Source of the DNA: Otis tarda
Taxonomy: Eukaryota; Chordata; Aves; Otidiformes; Otididae
Length of the DNA: 64,000 bases
Direction of reading: 5' to 3'
Assembly (NCBI GenBank): GCA_026413225.1
Contig: CM048591.1
Span: forward strand, 39,587,803-39,651,802
Shown here: positions 47,631 to 61,900 of the stretch, one piece after another
Numbering within the stretch: the first letter of the stretch is position 1
Layout of the letters: every line of letters begins with the position of its first letter
Notes under the pieces: generated by a model
What the model saw: the letters and a program-made list of their open reading frames with translations, nothing else
Told to the model about the DNA's origin: nothing
Databases searched by the model: none
Program-made: the position numbers and the translations under genes

Positions 47631-50600
47631 AATTTTTGACACAGTCTTTTACAGCCTCCTAGACTCATTGACCTCTGTGCTGTTGGTTTCATTAGCATAT
47701 TGCATATTTTAAGTCCCAAGAAGCACTATCTAGGGAAAGAAAACATTGTATGTGATGAAAGTTAAACATTATGCCCTAATTTCTGTGTGGTGGATTATCT
47801 TCTTTTTCCAGCATTGGATGCAAGGGTAGAACTAGCTCTAGAACTGAAACAGCGCATGTTCTGAAGCACCCACAGTCCTTTAATATCGTGTTTATTTTTT
47901 TGGTCTATTTTAAGTTCCCAGTGGCCTTTACTCTCCAACTCCCACTCATGTTTCACATGTACTTAAATGTGAAGGTAAATCTCCTACTGAGTGGCATGTC
48001 TTCTTGAGGTCTTTATCAACAAAGAAATGATGGAACAGAGAGAATACCACATAAAAGGAAAATTAATTATTTTTATTTCATCTGTTTTTCTGGCGATGAG
48101 TCAGGAGCAATTAAGTGAGAGATCAGAATGTCCCAGAGTGCAAAAAAAAACTAAGATTAGTATGAGCAATCTTTTGTTGAACTTTTTCAGGTAAAATTTT
48201 CATTTTTCTTCCTTGGACATCTGAAGATTCTTTTAATCAATACATACTCCATTTTTCTTTATAAAGAATAAAGTGTGTAATACTCAAAAGGACAGGGGCG
48301 TGGTTGGAGGGACAAAACTCCAGCCCATGCTTACTTAGAATAAAAATAAATTTCTAGTTAATAGAAGGTGAGGTCATTCTCTCTGGTGACATTTGGGGCT
48401 GCTTATTGACTTTCACCTCAAAATTATTTTTCTCCACTGTGTTAGTAGAAGAAACACCTGGGTTGATCCCATCAGCTAATAAGAAGAATAAAATGTAGAA
48501 CAGTAACCTCTAGTGAAGGACAATTACGATAGTTTGTGATGGATTGTTTGCTTTGGGGTTTTTTTCTTGAGTTTTTTTTTCCTTTTTATTAAGTGGTATA
48601 GCAGGCATCATTGCCAAACTTGGAAGACATTCAGGCGAAGGAGGCTTGATAATCTGTGAGGGTCTAGAGAATATTTTAAAAATACAGGACAGAGGAGAGT
48701 GGCTCCTTCAGCTTAAAAAAAAAAGAATGTTTGAGAAAGTATCTGTAAACAGATGATGAAAAGATGATCTCGTTAATCCAGCAACAGTTATGGCTATTGA
48801 CAGATAAACAAATGGTAGAAAAGCAGACCCATAATAAACATATGTTAGGTTCCTTGACCTTATCGGCAGCAATATTCTGAAATAATTCTCCTTACAATAA
48901 TAATTCTAGATGTGAGAGACTATGCTCCTCTAAGGACACATCCCACTATACAGTAAGGGGATTACATGATAGCGATGTTTGTGGTAGGTACATGGGGCCT
49001 AGGAACAACTGGATGCTTCAGTCAGCGAGTCCTGTTCACTGTCATGTCAGCAAACAGATGCATCACTGGGTTACTGGAAGTACTCACTGGTTTATCCTCA
49101 AATGGCCAGTAAAGGATCAGATGGCATTTTGGATTCCCTTCTCAAAAATGCGGGAAACGACACTGGCGAGTTTGCTCAAAGCTGGCTGCTGAGGCTTTTC
49201 TAAGCATTAATCCTAGTGAAAATCAGTGCTAACCAGATGTGCAGATTTTAAGGGGGTCTGCTAATTAGGCTGTGACTCCTTCAGTCACCAGCTGGTCTGC
49301 AAAGCCAGCCAGGAGTTTTCTAAATCACTGTTTCCCAAGGCAGTCAGGAAGGTGTTAGTTCTTGGAGCTGCTGTTAGACCTTTTTAGGGGAGAGGGAATT
49401 TTGTTTATTTGTTTTTACTTTATGCTCAGTGAGTTTGTGTAGAAATAGTAAGAATTCAGAATTCTTAACTAGTATTGTCTGAATGACTTTGGATCGGTAC
49501 TCTGCAGTCCCTTGGGAACAATTTTGTTTAATTGGATTGAAGATGACACTAAATGCCTGCAGCTCCTTCCATGCTGTAGTCAAGAGTTCTTATTACTCAA
49601 TTATATGCTTTTACGTTAATTTTATGTTAATTCTCCTTCTTCCATCCACTACACACCTGCCTCCACTCATTTCTGAGGTTGTTTTCAAGAGCTTCAGACG
49701 TTCTGCTTGGAACTTCTCTTGCAGGTTTGTGGTCTTAAAATCTATTTTGGTCATAGTTGACTTTTCTTTGGTTCAGTTGTACGTCTTCATGGTAGGTCAC
49801 AGTTCGAACTGTACAAACTAAGGCAGACTATTTAATCAAATCTTAGTCTTAAAAACTGAGGCATTTACAGCCATGAAGATTGTGCTTATTCCATCAACAG
49901 GTTTAGAGAATGTCTCCCAGTATGAGCTCTCCTGACAGGGCAAGTAGAAGCCTGCTAATTACTAACTTTTTGTGGCTTGAAGGTTTGAGGCTTGTCTCAG
50001 TTCCAACTGTTGGCTGGAATGTCTATGTACTCAGTGATGGTTCATCACACTTTTTTTCTTCCTTGTTTAAGGTATGTGTATTTCTCATTGCCAAATGCAT
50101 ACTTTTGGACTGAAAATAGTAAGAATATGGTCTTATTTGCAATGCATATCTACAAAAATATTTTGTTGTAGTCATGTGTCTTCTTTTTTTAAATAACATC
50201 CTGGACAAAAAAAAAAAAAAAAATCACAACCCTGCATAAATTTGAAAAAGCGTCTTTGCTTTTGAGTATTAACCTTTTAATTGACTCTTTGTGCTCCAGT
50301 TTTTGCATTTATACCAAAATAAGAGATCCTTGAAGTCTCTCAAGGAGTATTCTTTGGGATTTTATATTTAAAAATATTTTTCTTAAAGTTGCATCTTTTC
50401 TAAGGCTTTTCCTGCACCATTCTTCATTTAGCAAATGTCATCAGACTAGACAGTTGGAAATCTAGATAATCTGTGACATTACTAAGATATTACACAATCC
50501 TGTTTAGCCTTGCTCCTGTTGTTATTTTCCATTCCTGTCCTCCTCTGCTTCTTGAATGTGTGCAGGGGCAATTTAAACTGTGTCCTTAGACTGTGAAATC

Positions 50601-52924
50601 TCTTCTTTATAACTATTCGTAAGACTCCTTATGTTTTGCTGGTGATATATAAACTTCACATAGTACCAATATCAAGCCATAATAAAAATCTCCTGTAGTG
50701 AATATGCAAAATAACTTAAGAAAGAACAATTTCAACTTTTTTTTTTTTTCCTAACAGTGAGTTCTGCTTTTAGTCCACTTTACCCATTTACCAAAGAGGA
50801 AATGATTCTGTTGTCTATAATACCACAAAAGATCACCAATGGAATTGTGTAGGGCTTTGTATAAGCAACTGTACATCTTTAAAAGACTTGTTTACAGAAA
50901 TTCATGACCATAAGCATGCATTAAAGTTCACTCTTTGAATAAATGCAGAGAAGTTATCAGTTATGTGGATTCTAAAATTATTTAATTGAAAGTGATCAAA
51001 ACAGAATGGTAAGGAACAGTGCTTGTATCTCATGAGGTCTAGCCAGGATGTTTGAGAGAATGTATGCTATCTCAAATACAGAATAAAAGCAAATTAGTTT
51101 TTGGCTATTCATGGAAATTTCTTTTTGTGCTGCTAGTTGTGGTCTAAAGATAATCTTGGTCCTTACTCTTATCCTTACTCCTAAATATGTAATTTTTTTC
51201 TTTCTTTCTTTTCTTAAGCAAAACATCATGTTTTGAAGACCAGTTCAACAGGTGTCAGCTTACCTGACTTTTTCTGAGCTTACATCTATAAATTGCCTTA
51301 TATTCACCTTCAGATCTTCTCCATTCCCATAACTTCGCTGTCCTTAAGCAAAGGATTTAAAGTAGTCAGAGAAAATTATCTATCAAACTTCCTCACACAT
51401 CTTTCCTGTGATTTTATCTAAATAATTCATCTGTGAGCATCAAATAGCCTAATCAGATGCCTTTGCAAAATCTCCCCCTACCTCATGTGATACACCTCAC
51501 TGTTCCTCCTAACATATACATAACATTTTCATTTGAAATCTACCCATAATCATAAAAGTTCCATGTCAGGCACATTCTCGTATTCTCTAAGAAGTGGCTT
51601 CAGGTGATCCCCTTTAGAAAAGTACACCCACTTTTGCACTTGGCTTTCTGCAATCTCTATTTAGGGAACAATGTTACGGTACTTTTGAACAATATTCATA
51701 AGATCATCTTTTGCAGCCTCTTTACTTTAGCTCTAGGTCTCACTGGTTGTCCCTGTTTTACTGCTGAAAGTAGATTGATGTGCCATTAAAAGCAACTCAA
51801 TAATTTACATTCACTAATAATGTATAAGCTGTGCAGCCATGTTAGGGAGAACTCTGAAACAGGAGAGAGATGGCGTGTACAATAAAATATAGCATTTTCA
51901 GGGGGAAAAACCAAACAAACAAAGCCACCACCACCACAACAACAAAACAAACAAACAAACCAACCTCAGAATTTTGCACGTCTGTAGAGAACAACGAGCT
52001 GCAAATTCCCAGTGCAGTGCATTACAGATTACATGAATAGACTCACACTGGCTGTTCTCTCCCTGCGCTTACAGCCCTGCTCTTCCAAAAATGCTATGTG
52101 GATATGCACATCTAATAAGAATATAGCTTTTAAGAGTGTGGTGTTATTGAAGAAAATATTCCCTTTGATGAGAGTTCACACCAATAAAATAGGTTTCAAG
52201 AAAGAAATAGGTACATTGACATCCTGTGAGATCATTAATTGAATAATTTTGTTTATATATTGCACAACTGGCCACTTTGTGATCTTATACAATAAGATGA
52301 TCCATTGCTTCCTTGTAATTCTTGTATCAGAAGTAGGAGGCAACTTTGCCTTTTAGATTATTTCGGAGGCCAGACTTCCATTGTGTTGAATCTAATACCC
52401 AAAACCTTAATTTTGTGTGGATTAATTTTCACAGAAGGCATTACCCGATGAGAGTCTCTTTTTCTACACTTTATTTCTGTGGCAGTATTGATAATTAATT
52501 AGATAGAGTTGAAAACCTGGAAGGGAAGAAATTAAGGAGTTTATGTTGTTTCTTTTTCAATTGTGCTACCTATTACTAAGCTAGTAAAATTGCAATTAAA
52601 TGTAATTTGAAGAGTTCATCATGTTGTAAATTTTGACCAAGGCCTCTAGCAGTTTATTTGTGAGAAATTGTTCCTTTTTACAAATCATTCTATTTTTAAC
52701 CAAACATTCTTCTGTTAACACGTCTGTTCTGTTAGCATGTAAATAAGCAATATATAGAGTTGAAAAAATGTTATGAGAGAAGGTAAATTCCTTTTACTTT
52801 TTTTAAGCTACTTAAGTATCTCCGCTTATTAAGAGACATATCTTCCCTGTCCCAGCCACTGTATATTGTGCAGGTTTGTGGCTAAATGCCAGGGTGAGCT
52901 GTAGTGCTCACTGAGAGCTCACAA
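47631..52924. other. AT-rich non-coding stretch, no gene seen
   Basis: Open frames are at most about 110 codons (49483-49821 plus) and carry no recognisable motif. Contains simple sequence such as a 17-A run near 50206 and CAAA/CCA-type repeats at 51905-51962. It could be intergenic or intronic. Confidence 0.6.
51905..51962 (+). repeat. Purine/C-rich simple repeat (AAAC, CCA, CAA types)
   Basis: Runs of AAAC, ACC and CAA units in direct succession; low complexity. Confidence 0.7.
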
Positions 52925-53112
52925 CAAACTGGAACAGGTTGCCCAGAGAGGTGGTGGATGCCCCATCCCTGGAAACATTCGAGGCCAGGTTGCATGACGT
53001 TCTGAGCAACCTGATCTAGTCGGAGATGTCCCTGGCTCCTTGCAGGGTGGCTGGACTAGATGGCCTTTGAAGGTCCCTTCCAACCCAAACAATTCTATGA
53101 TTCTACGATTCT
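52925..53112 (+). mobile_element. CR1 LINE 3' end, sense
   Basis: Begins in the ORF2 end (AACTGGAACAGGTTGCCCAG, equivalent to WNRLP) and runs through the typical 3' region (GGACTAGATGGCCTTTGAAG, then GTCCCTTCCAACCC) to the terminal ATTCTATGATTCTACG octamer tail. A short 5'-truncated copy, as is usual for CR1. Confidence 0.92.
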
Positions 53113-56100
53113 AACACTTGAATGACGTTTCGGCCTTGCTGAAGCAAGAGACCTAACTGGGCATCAACTTGTTGGAAGCTGAGACATCACTGGAGATCTG
53201 CATGTGGAGTTTGCATGGGGTCTCCAGGTGGCAGCAAAGTTAGAGAGAGGGTATGTTGAAGATCAGCTGGTTCTTGGCATCTCTGTGCATTCACAGGGAG
53301 CCTACAGGAAGAAACGTATGTGCACAGCCTGCACAAGAGCCGTGTCATATGGACTGCCCTTGGTGAGCTTGGGAGCTCTTGTGTCTACGAGCAGCTGGCA
53401 TGTAACCAAAGGAAATTAGCTGCAGCTAGTGTTCTATAAGTAAACCCTTAAATAGGAAGCAACTGCTACAATGGCTCCTGCTTTCTTCTGGCCGGTCACA
53501 CTGTTAACAGGGGAAAGGAGGTGTTGCCAGAACATCTCTGGTTTGTGTTAGAGCTGACTTCAGAGGCAAGAGGCTCTAGAGAGCAGCCGTATATTGGAGG
53601 GAGCAGAGTGGTCCCCTATCTCCTCTCCTGGCAGCTGCACTGAATGTTCTTCCTAAAAATCAGGCCAGCACTGCTTATTTAAAATGAGAAATCGTTATGT
53701 GCAAGACGAAGCATACATCTGTTAACTACTCCCAAAAGTATTTCTGTCAAGAATCATCAAATTTCCATATTTTACAAATGCTGTTTTTCTTACCAGCCTT
53801 AAGCGACTAGTGATATGAAGCCTTGAAGTATAAAGAGTAAAATGCTGGAGAATCTTTTTACACCATTTACTTACAGAATCCCACTTCTGGCTTTTTTTTT
53901 GGCTCACAGGATTTTTTATGTAAAATATACAGATTTCATGTATCACTTTGGTTTCTGCTCTTGAGTACTTGGTGACATTTCTCTATTCCTGTTAAACATT
54001 ATGTTGAAAATTGTTTTCTGAACTTCTGGTTCATTCCTGAGTCATTTGGAATTCCAGATAAATGTAGCAGCTCTAATATGCATCAGGGTAATGAATGTTT
54101 CCGTGATGTTTTTGATGATATGTCAAACCTAACTGTTAGTTTAAGTCTTGGGGATGCTAATTAGTGGTCCCAGCTAACATAAACAAGCAAAGATTTTGTG
54201 GCTTTTCCTTACTGTTCCATCTGAGAGAGGATGTGAGATGCAAAACGAAGATAGCAGGGAGGCTGAAAAATTGTAAAAGAATATGGAAGAATAGGAACCT
54301 CTGTTTAGAATACAGCCTCTTGTAACATGCACAAAACCAGTGGCGTTCCTCCAGTTTACAATAATCACTCAAGATGCTTGTGTACATGAAGATGAATCCA
54401 TAAAGCCTCAAGGTGTTTCAAAGAAGAAAATAGAATATGCTGATAAAGCCAAACGTAGGGGTTGGCTAAGGAAAGAGGAGAGCAGGAAATAGTATTCCAG
54501 TTCTTCGGCACAGTTTGCATTCTTCTGGTATTTTGAGATCATCGTTACTCTGAATAGGCAGGTCCTTCCTGTGGGCCAATGAGAGATGGACATATGCATA
54601 CCATACACAGACCACTCTTTATTCCTTTCTGGCTATAGCTGGCAAGCTTTGGGTCCGTCCCCTGTATCGCCCAACCTCCTCAGGTTAGCATATTATACAG
54701 CATATATCCTTTTGTCTTTCTAGTCATATTTTCTAGCAAATAGCCTGTCTACATTTTAGTTTTCATTAACTTCAGCTGTTAAAACTACTGACACATCAGC
54801 AGACAAAAATGCACTCTAATGTCTTAACCAATGCTGATATCAAGAGTAAGGAAGTTTTTATTTTTTTACTGAAAGGAACTATCCCAAATACCCTAACTGA
54901 TAAATATGGGTCTAAGTACAGACTTTAAAAGACATTTGCCAGGATAGTTACTGCACAAGGCCACTTTGGAAAACTGATCTGTCATAGAGAAAATAGTTTC
55001 AGTTATTAATTTTGAATACTATATGAACTATAAATTGTTAAAGATTATCAAACCTCCAAAGAACTGACAAATAAGTCAGTATTAACAAATATTTAGTATA
55101 CATCCATCACTTAGAATTTAGGGATTACTCATGAATGTATTTAACAACGCTATTGACAATATACGCAGGAAAAGTCAATGCAGCAGCATTTAAAAAGAGA
55201 ACTGCTATCGTAGGCATTTATTGATATAGTACGGATGTAAGTGGTGTTTAAAAAGAGAGCTGCTATTGTAGGTATTTATTGATATAGTACGGATGTAAGT
55301 GGCATGCACTTAGAAACAAATGGGGTAGACCTCACTGAAGATAAGGAATTGTTAGTGCCAGTACTGCAAGGCTCTGATCTAATTTAGAGCATTTGAGGCA
55401 GCTGGTAATTAAGTATATTTAATATTTAATTGTAAATAAAGTTTTTACATGTAGAAATTAAACACATTTTGTCACATCCCTAAACAGTATGCAAAGGATG
55501 TAGTGTTTATAATATTAATGAAAAATTAACATTAAAGATTTAGCTTTCCAGGTGACAAATTTACTTTTAAGAAAAGCTGAGGGAAGTGGCAGAATTTTAG
55601 TGAAAGAGACTGTCTTCTGCAGAAGGAAAATAGGAAAGTTATGAACAAAAAAAATTTATGGAGAAAAATAAAAGCAAATAAAAAATATCACTGAAAGGAA
55701 ATCTACATCAAATGCAGTAATTTCGCTCTAAAATTACTGTTTTCTCCAGGATGCAGAGATACAGTTACTTGTCTAAGTGCTCTTCAATAATTTCTTGTTT
55801 AAATTTTTTTGCATTATAAACACTTCATAGTGTAAGATCTAGTACTAAAATAAGCAAGTGTAAAAGGTCAATATTTAAAAGCATATTGCATTGTATTTAC
55901 TCTGCATAATACATTTCATTAAGTTGATTAGATTTAATTAACTCAAAATATCATCAACTTAATCAAAAATTATTCTAAAAAAAAGTTTGTGCTGAACATC
56001 ACTTAATTTTTTTTTTTTTATTTTTCTGAGCAGAATAAAAGAAAAAACTGGCTTTATGTCAAGGAAATGATTCCATTAGACTTGAGATGAAGTATGTTAT

Positions 56101-58348
56101 TGCTGGCAATAGAAAGGGTGGGACCGCCCTTCTTGCCTGTCTGCTGGTTAGATTATTTATTCAGGACATGGGAAACAGAAGTCAACATTGGTTTAGTTTG
56201 TCTAATTAATTAAGTGCTTCTTGGATTCAGAAGTGTAATTTTGGTGTCTTATTACTATCCCGCTTGAAAACTGTCCAAAGTTTCAGAAAGCCTTTCTGAT
56301 TATTATTCTTGACTATTTCAGCAGGTCAAATTTTATACCAGAGAAATAGATGTATTTGCTCTTCAGCATACTTTATTTGCAAGACAGAGGTGAGGGAACT
56401 TTTTTCCAGAATTTTAATCCCACTTTACATCCATGACTAATGAAGTATTAAATATTATGGGGATGAGGAAAAATACTGGACTGCTGGTGAAATTACTCTC
56501 TGGCCATTAGCAGCACTGAATTTCCATTCTCTACATCAGCAAATGTTTGTATTTGCAGAGGGGAGTTGTTTCAGCCGGACAAGATGGGAAAACCCTTCTC
56601 CTAAACGTGCTGGTGGTTAGCAGTCCTTCTCTGAAAGGTGGGAAATGTAATTCACCAAATTCAACTGCAGCCTACATTTCTCTTTTTAAGTAAATATCAT
56701 GATCAAACTCAAAAGTTGCTGAAAAAAAACCCACCTTCCCTATAGAAAAGTATTCGTAACTCCTCAGTATCTATTTTAAATTGTATCTACCACCACCTCT
56801 TGCTTTTTAATTGTTTTGGGGAAGGATTTCTTTTAAAGCATCATATCTCTTCATTCCATGAAGAATGTGTCAATCATATTAGTTGTTTTATGGTCTATTT
56901 TTATTTTACCAGGGTTTTCAACTATATGTTAATATATTTTTCTTCATATGTACAAAATCACCACAGGGACATATATAGTGAATTGAAAATTTTCTTAATT
57001 ACAGAAGTAGTTTATATGCTAATTCAAAATTACTGTAACCCTAAGTTGGGCAGGGAATTAGCTAAATCATTAATTATTGATTAACTAACACTGAAAATGC
57101 ACAGATAACTAGTGGATCAATACAGAACAATACTATGTGAGGTTTCCTTATATGTAATCCCCCTTACACCAAAAGACTACGCCAATTTTAGTGTCTTACA
57201 CCAGAATATATTCTATTTACTCAGAATTCATGTCAGTGAAAATTCAAAGAAAAAGGAAAATTCAAAACTGAGTTTATTATTCTTCAGATGTTTCATTTTA
57301 AATATAAATATTTTTACACTATGTTATACGGAAGTCTGTGAACCTTTCTACTAAAATTGATTTTGCAATCTTGCATCAGACACATTAGCAGCATAGCAGG
57401 GTTTTGGATTCTGAGATCTGTCTTTCTGCCATCCAATTACAATAGCAATGACAGGATAAATTGCATGAATCTGCAAACCACAAGAGCAGTTGGTGAGGTA
57501 ATATTGACTGACTTGCAACTCCTTTTTCACAAAATGCTGCTTTGTAGGGTAATTCTGTCTTGTGAGGAGAGTTCTCACTTTCTCTTGTAGAAGTCTTTAT
57601 TGAAGAAGTTCATCTTGTCCTGAAAATATTTGGAAAACTAAAGTACATGCTTTAGATAATTTTACTTCTGTAATCTTCTTTGTACAGAAAAAAAAATTTC
57701 CTTTCAATTTTTTCAAGGTTTCCACACCTTCTGACAAATAACTCTTACAAGACTCTATGCTGCTTTGTCAGAAATATTGATCTACTTATTTTTCCTGCAC
57801 TATACCTTCATGTGGAGAGGGTTTCATAATACAGGTTTCACACAAACAATCATTTCTCACTGAGAAATTTCATACGCATTTTTCTGTTTCTGAGTAACTC
57901 TGTCTGTGCTACAGGCAGTGGAAGCTGTAATGTGGGGCATGCAAAGGGACAACTGCATTATTTACTTTTACTGGAAGTGTCTTCCATTACCTCTACTTCT
58001 GGCAAAACTGCTGGCTCACTTTCCTAATGTAGAAAAGCTTGAGCTCCTTAAAATTCAAAACCAGACGTTTGGAACTAGTGTGATAGAGCATCTCTCGTTC
58101 TTTACTGGTTGGTTGCATGGAGTGCAGGGGAGTCATCTCTGAGTCAATGTGTGTGCAAACCAAGTAGTGTATTCTGTCAAAGAAGGGTTTCTGGCTGGAT
58201 ATAAAAAATCTTCTTTCCTATATCCATATAAAGATTTTAATCCCTATACTAACATCTTCATATTATAATTTCATAAGAGTTTAAGTAAATTCTGAAATAT
58301 CTTTTATTAAAAAAAAAAAGTAATTGCATTAGCGTTACAAGTGTACTT
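53113..58348. other. Non-coding stretch, no gene seen
   Basis: 53113-53660 is richer in G and C than its surroundings but has no domain in any frame (longest 53204-53419 plus). The rest is AT-rich with only short frames. It contains the 58-bp duplication listed separately. Confidence 0.6.
55189..55304 (+). repeat. 58-bp tandem duplication
   Basis: TTTAAAAAGAGA starts at 55189 and again at 55247, followed each time by the same 46 bases apart from a few transitions (including a shared TTTATTGATATAGTACGGAT block). Two copies only; the differences show it is not brand new. Confidence 0.9.
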
Positions 58349-58900
58349 GTGGTGAGTTGACCTTTGCTGGATATCAGGTGCCCACCAAGCCGCTCTCTCA
58401 CTCCCCTTCCTCAGCAGGACAGTGGGAGAAAAAATACGACGGAAGGCTCATGGGCTGAGATGAGGACAGCGAGATCATTCAGCAATTACCATCGTGGGCA
58501 AAACAGACTAAACTCGGGGAAATGTCTTTAATTTTTTACCAATCAAATAAGACTAAGGTAATGAGAAATAAACCCAAATCTTAAAACACCTTCCGCCAAC
58601 CCTTTCCTTCTTCCTGGGCTGAATTCATTCCCAAATTCTCCACCTCCTTCCCCTGTGCAGTTGGATGGGGAATGGGGCTTGCGGTCAGTTCATTACATGT
58701 TGTCTCTGCTGCTCCTTCCTCCTTACACTCTTCCCCTGCTCCAGCATGGGATCCCTACCATGGGACACAGTCCTCTACAAACTTCTTCAACATGAGTCCT
58801 TCCCATGGGCTGCAGTTCTTCACAAACCACTCCAGCATGGGTCCTTTCCATGTGTCCTTTCCACGGGATGGACAGCTCCAGCATGAAGCATCCTTATCAA
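58349..58900 (+). mobile_element. Avian LTR-like element (ERVL-type pattern), solo or partial
   Basis: Starts TGTGGTGAGTTGACC and contains CCCACCAAGCCGCTCTCTCA, GGCAAAACAGACTAAACTCG, a GAGAAATAAACCC poly(A)-like site and then several CCAGCATGGGTCC-type blocks. I recognise this order from a common bird LTR family. No internal retroviral genes are next to it. The 3' end is unclear; the orientation follows from the TG start and is tentative. Confidence 0.6.
58738..58885 (+). repeat. Short CCAGCATGGG-type internal repeats in the LTR
   Basis: Four or five degenerate blocks of the form CCAGCATGGGTCCTTCCATGG follow one another at roughly 45- to 60-bp spacing, as is usual in this type of LTR. Confidence 0.55.
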
Positions 58901-61900
58901 GTACCTTGCTTTATTTCACTGTTTAAAATCTCAATTTTTTCTGACGTACAACTGCTTTAATTACCAGATGATAACATAAATTTATGATCATATAAACAAG
59001 TCTTTGAATTACTTTGAGTGTGTCATACAGTTTCAATGGCTTTCTGTGTCTTGTTCTGCCCTATATTTTCTTTGCAAATTTTGTATGTTACTACTCTGCA
59101 GAAAAAACATTTCTAGCTTAAAAAACGAGTAAGACATAAATATTTTTGCAGGAAAAACTATAACCATGTATTATGCTCCAGTTGTACCACCTGGCCTACA
59201 GATATTTTAGTGGTAACTCTTAGAAGGTTAATACCTTGATCAGTGATCACTCACCCTTCAATAAGGTATTCAGGTTTTGGCAAGATTCATTTTTGTGCTG
59301 GAATCTCTGCTGCCATTGAAATCAGTACTGACAGTCTGATTCAACTGGAAGCAGTCTTTTGATTATTTAGGAGAGTGTACTGGGAGCAAGGCAGATGCAG
59401 AAGAAATGCAGCACATTAAAAAAAAATAAAAAATTACATAATTCTCCAGGTACCTCACAAAACAGACACAGCCAAGCTTGTGTAACTCAAAGACTTTCTT
59501 TTGTTGGCAAAAGTTTGCACAGTTATTTAAAAATCACAAACTTTTAAACCAGCATTTCCCTTTTTATACTATTTTGTGGCAAGACCCTTTCTTATTTTTA
59601 GCAGCTGAAAGCAGTGTTTGAGAGTACTTTTTGTAACAGCTGTGTTTTGTTAAGGTTAGATGTGAATTTCCCTTTAGGTCAAATAGTGCCTAAAACTGGA
59701 ATATGTTTATCGGAATGTTCCTACAGAAAATCCACTAAGTGTCACCAATGTGTACTAGCATATATTTTGATGTGCAATAGCACATCAAAAACCTACAATT
59801 TCTGGTCTTGGTACTGAGTTTCAGGTCCATATGTGTTACTGAGGTGAGAGCTGAATGCATTAAGTGCTTTACAGGACTGAATGCTTTCATTTCTTTCTAT
59901 ATAATGTAGGTAGTGATTCAGTTAGTAAAAAGCTAACTAAGGTTTCTCAGGCCACGTGTAACAAAAATACCTGTCTGAGCTGTAATAGAAACAGGCATAA
60001 ATGAATAAATGCTGTTACTTCCAGGATAACAGGCAAAACGCACTAAAATTTTAAAAAATAGGAAAAAAAATTGTTGTATGAGAGTGGATAGGAGGTAAAT
60101 ATAGTAGATAATGTGAATTGCATATTTCAGAATGACAGCTCACTAGGCAAATCATAGCATTAAATGGTCTCAATTTTCCTTTCAGCTAGTACTGTGTTAA
60201 TCAAAATTGTATTGATCCAGCTGTGTGCTAGAAAACTGATAAAACAGGATGAACATACTGAAAGGAAGCAACAGTTTTAAAGTAGTCCAGGTAAGAGGGC
60301 TCTGTGTGAAAAAGCAGAGAATTCTTTTATCTGGCTTTACATTCTGCTGTGCTACCTCAGTAAGCTAAAACAATGTCTAAACTGAAGCCTGAGAAACGTG
60401 AACTACTACACATACTTGCTCTGCTCTGAGCAAGAGTTCACCTAAGCAAAGGAAAGTAAATGTTTTCAGAAATATTTCACCAGGCTCAAATTGGTTCTTC
60501 TCCTCATGCTTTGTGTGAAGTCTACTGAAATCCTAAAAAGAATCACATTGGCTTGAATTGCTTTAATTCCTGCCTTTATGGTTCAGATGGTCTGGTACAT
60601 ACAGAAAATCAACAGCACTTAGCCTGGATTCTGAGTAGTCTCTCCATAGAAAGTTAACCTTAGAAATCCTGCTGTGATGACAGAGAAGTTTTAGCAACAC
60701 AGTTGGCTTTAAAATAACATAACAAAGGATGCTGGACCATGAGATGCGGTGAAGACCAGCTTTGGAGCATAAGGAACTGTCTTAACATGGTGGTGGTGTT
60801 GAGTATCTTATATGGTTCAACCATTGCTGTGTAATAACTGCTTGGTAAAATCTGTAAAACTATTTAAAAATTAAATAAATGCAATAAAAATTCACCTGTC
60901 CAGCTTTCTGCATAAGCAGAAGCACCTCTCCTCTGAGTCTAACTCGATTATTAGACAACTCTGAAAAACATCTGCTGTGTTTCAGTGATGTTAAAATACT
61001 AAGGCTTCTTTTATCAGAGCCTACACTAATAGGCTCAGATGTAGGGCATATTGTATGCTGCTGTTATTAGGATTGTCAATGGATTCTGACATCCAGAGTC
61101 GTAATACATTTTCTTTGATGGTCTGCAGCATTTGGGAAGCTGCTGTAGTGTATCTTTTCTTTTTTTTAAAAAAAAAAAAACAAACCAAACCAAAAACCTT
61201 TCCTCTAGCGATTTTCCTTTCCCTATCTTAGGTAAATTTCTCTACTTAAGAGAAATAGAGTTGGAGAAGTCACCGGAGTTGGAGAAAAATTTTGAATTTG
61301 CATTCCGTAAAAGCTTCAAAACTTTTGATTTTAGAGTCTGTGGTCTGCAAAGAAGCAGGAAAACCATGAACGTCTCAGGAGGAAAAGGGAGTGAAAAGTT
61401 TTGTTTAGAATTCATGTGAAATATAAAGAAACTGAAGTAGCTGTGGTTTTTTAAATTGCCACATTCTTACTTACTTGGAGCCAGCTCAAATAAGGATTTT
61501 GTGTCTTCCAGGTAACAATTTTGACGCACGTAAAGTATGTATTGCAGTTTAGGCATGCAGGGTAATCCTAAGTAGCCAATGAACTAAATTGAGAGTGAGA
61601 AGAACAATCTACTCAGAATCACAGCGTACCTTTTCTTTACCATACCAAATGCTCTTGGGTAGGTGGAATTTAGAACTATTGCTTTCAGCTGTGCTGAATC
61701 CCCAGAGCAGTTTTTGAAGACTGGGTTCTCAATCAGTTGAACTAATTTTCTTTAAACTGTTGTATTTACCTCAGGAAGCAATTTTTTTTTAAAAGAAAAT
61801 GTATTTGTGATTTGCTAGGAGAGCTTACCTCATGCAATCAAAAAGAATTGCTCGAAATTTCCTGTCCTCACTGTTGAAAGATGTAGCATATCCTTACCTA

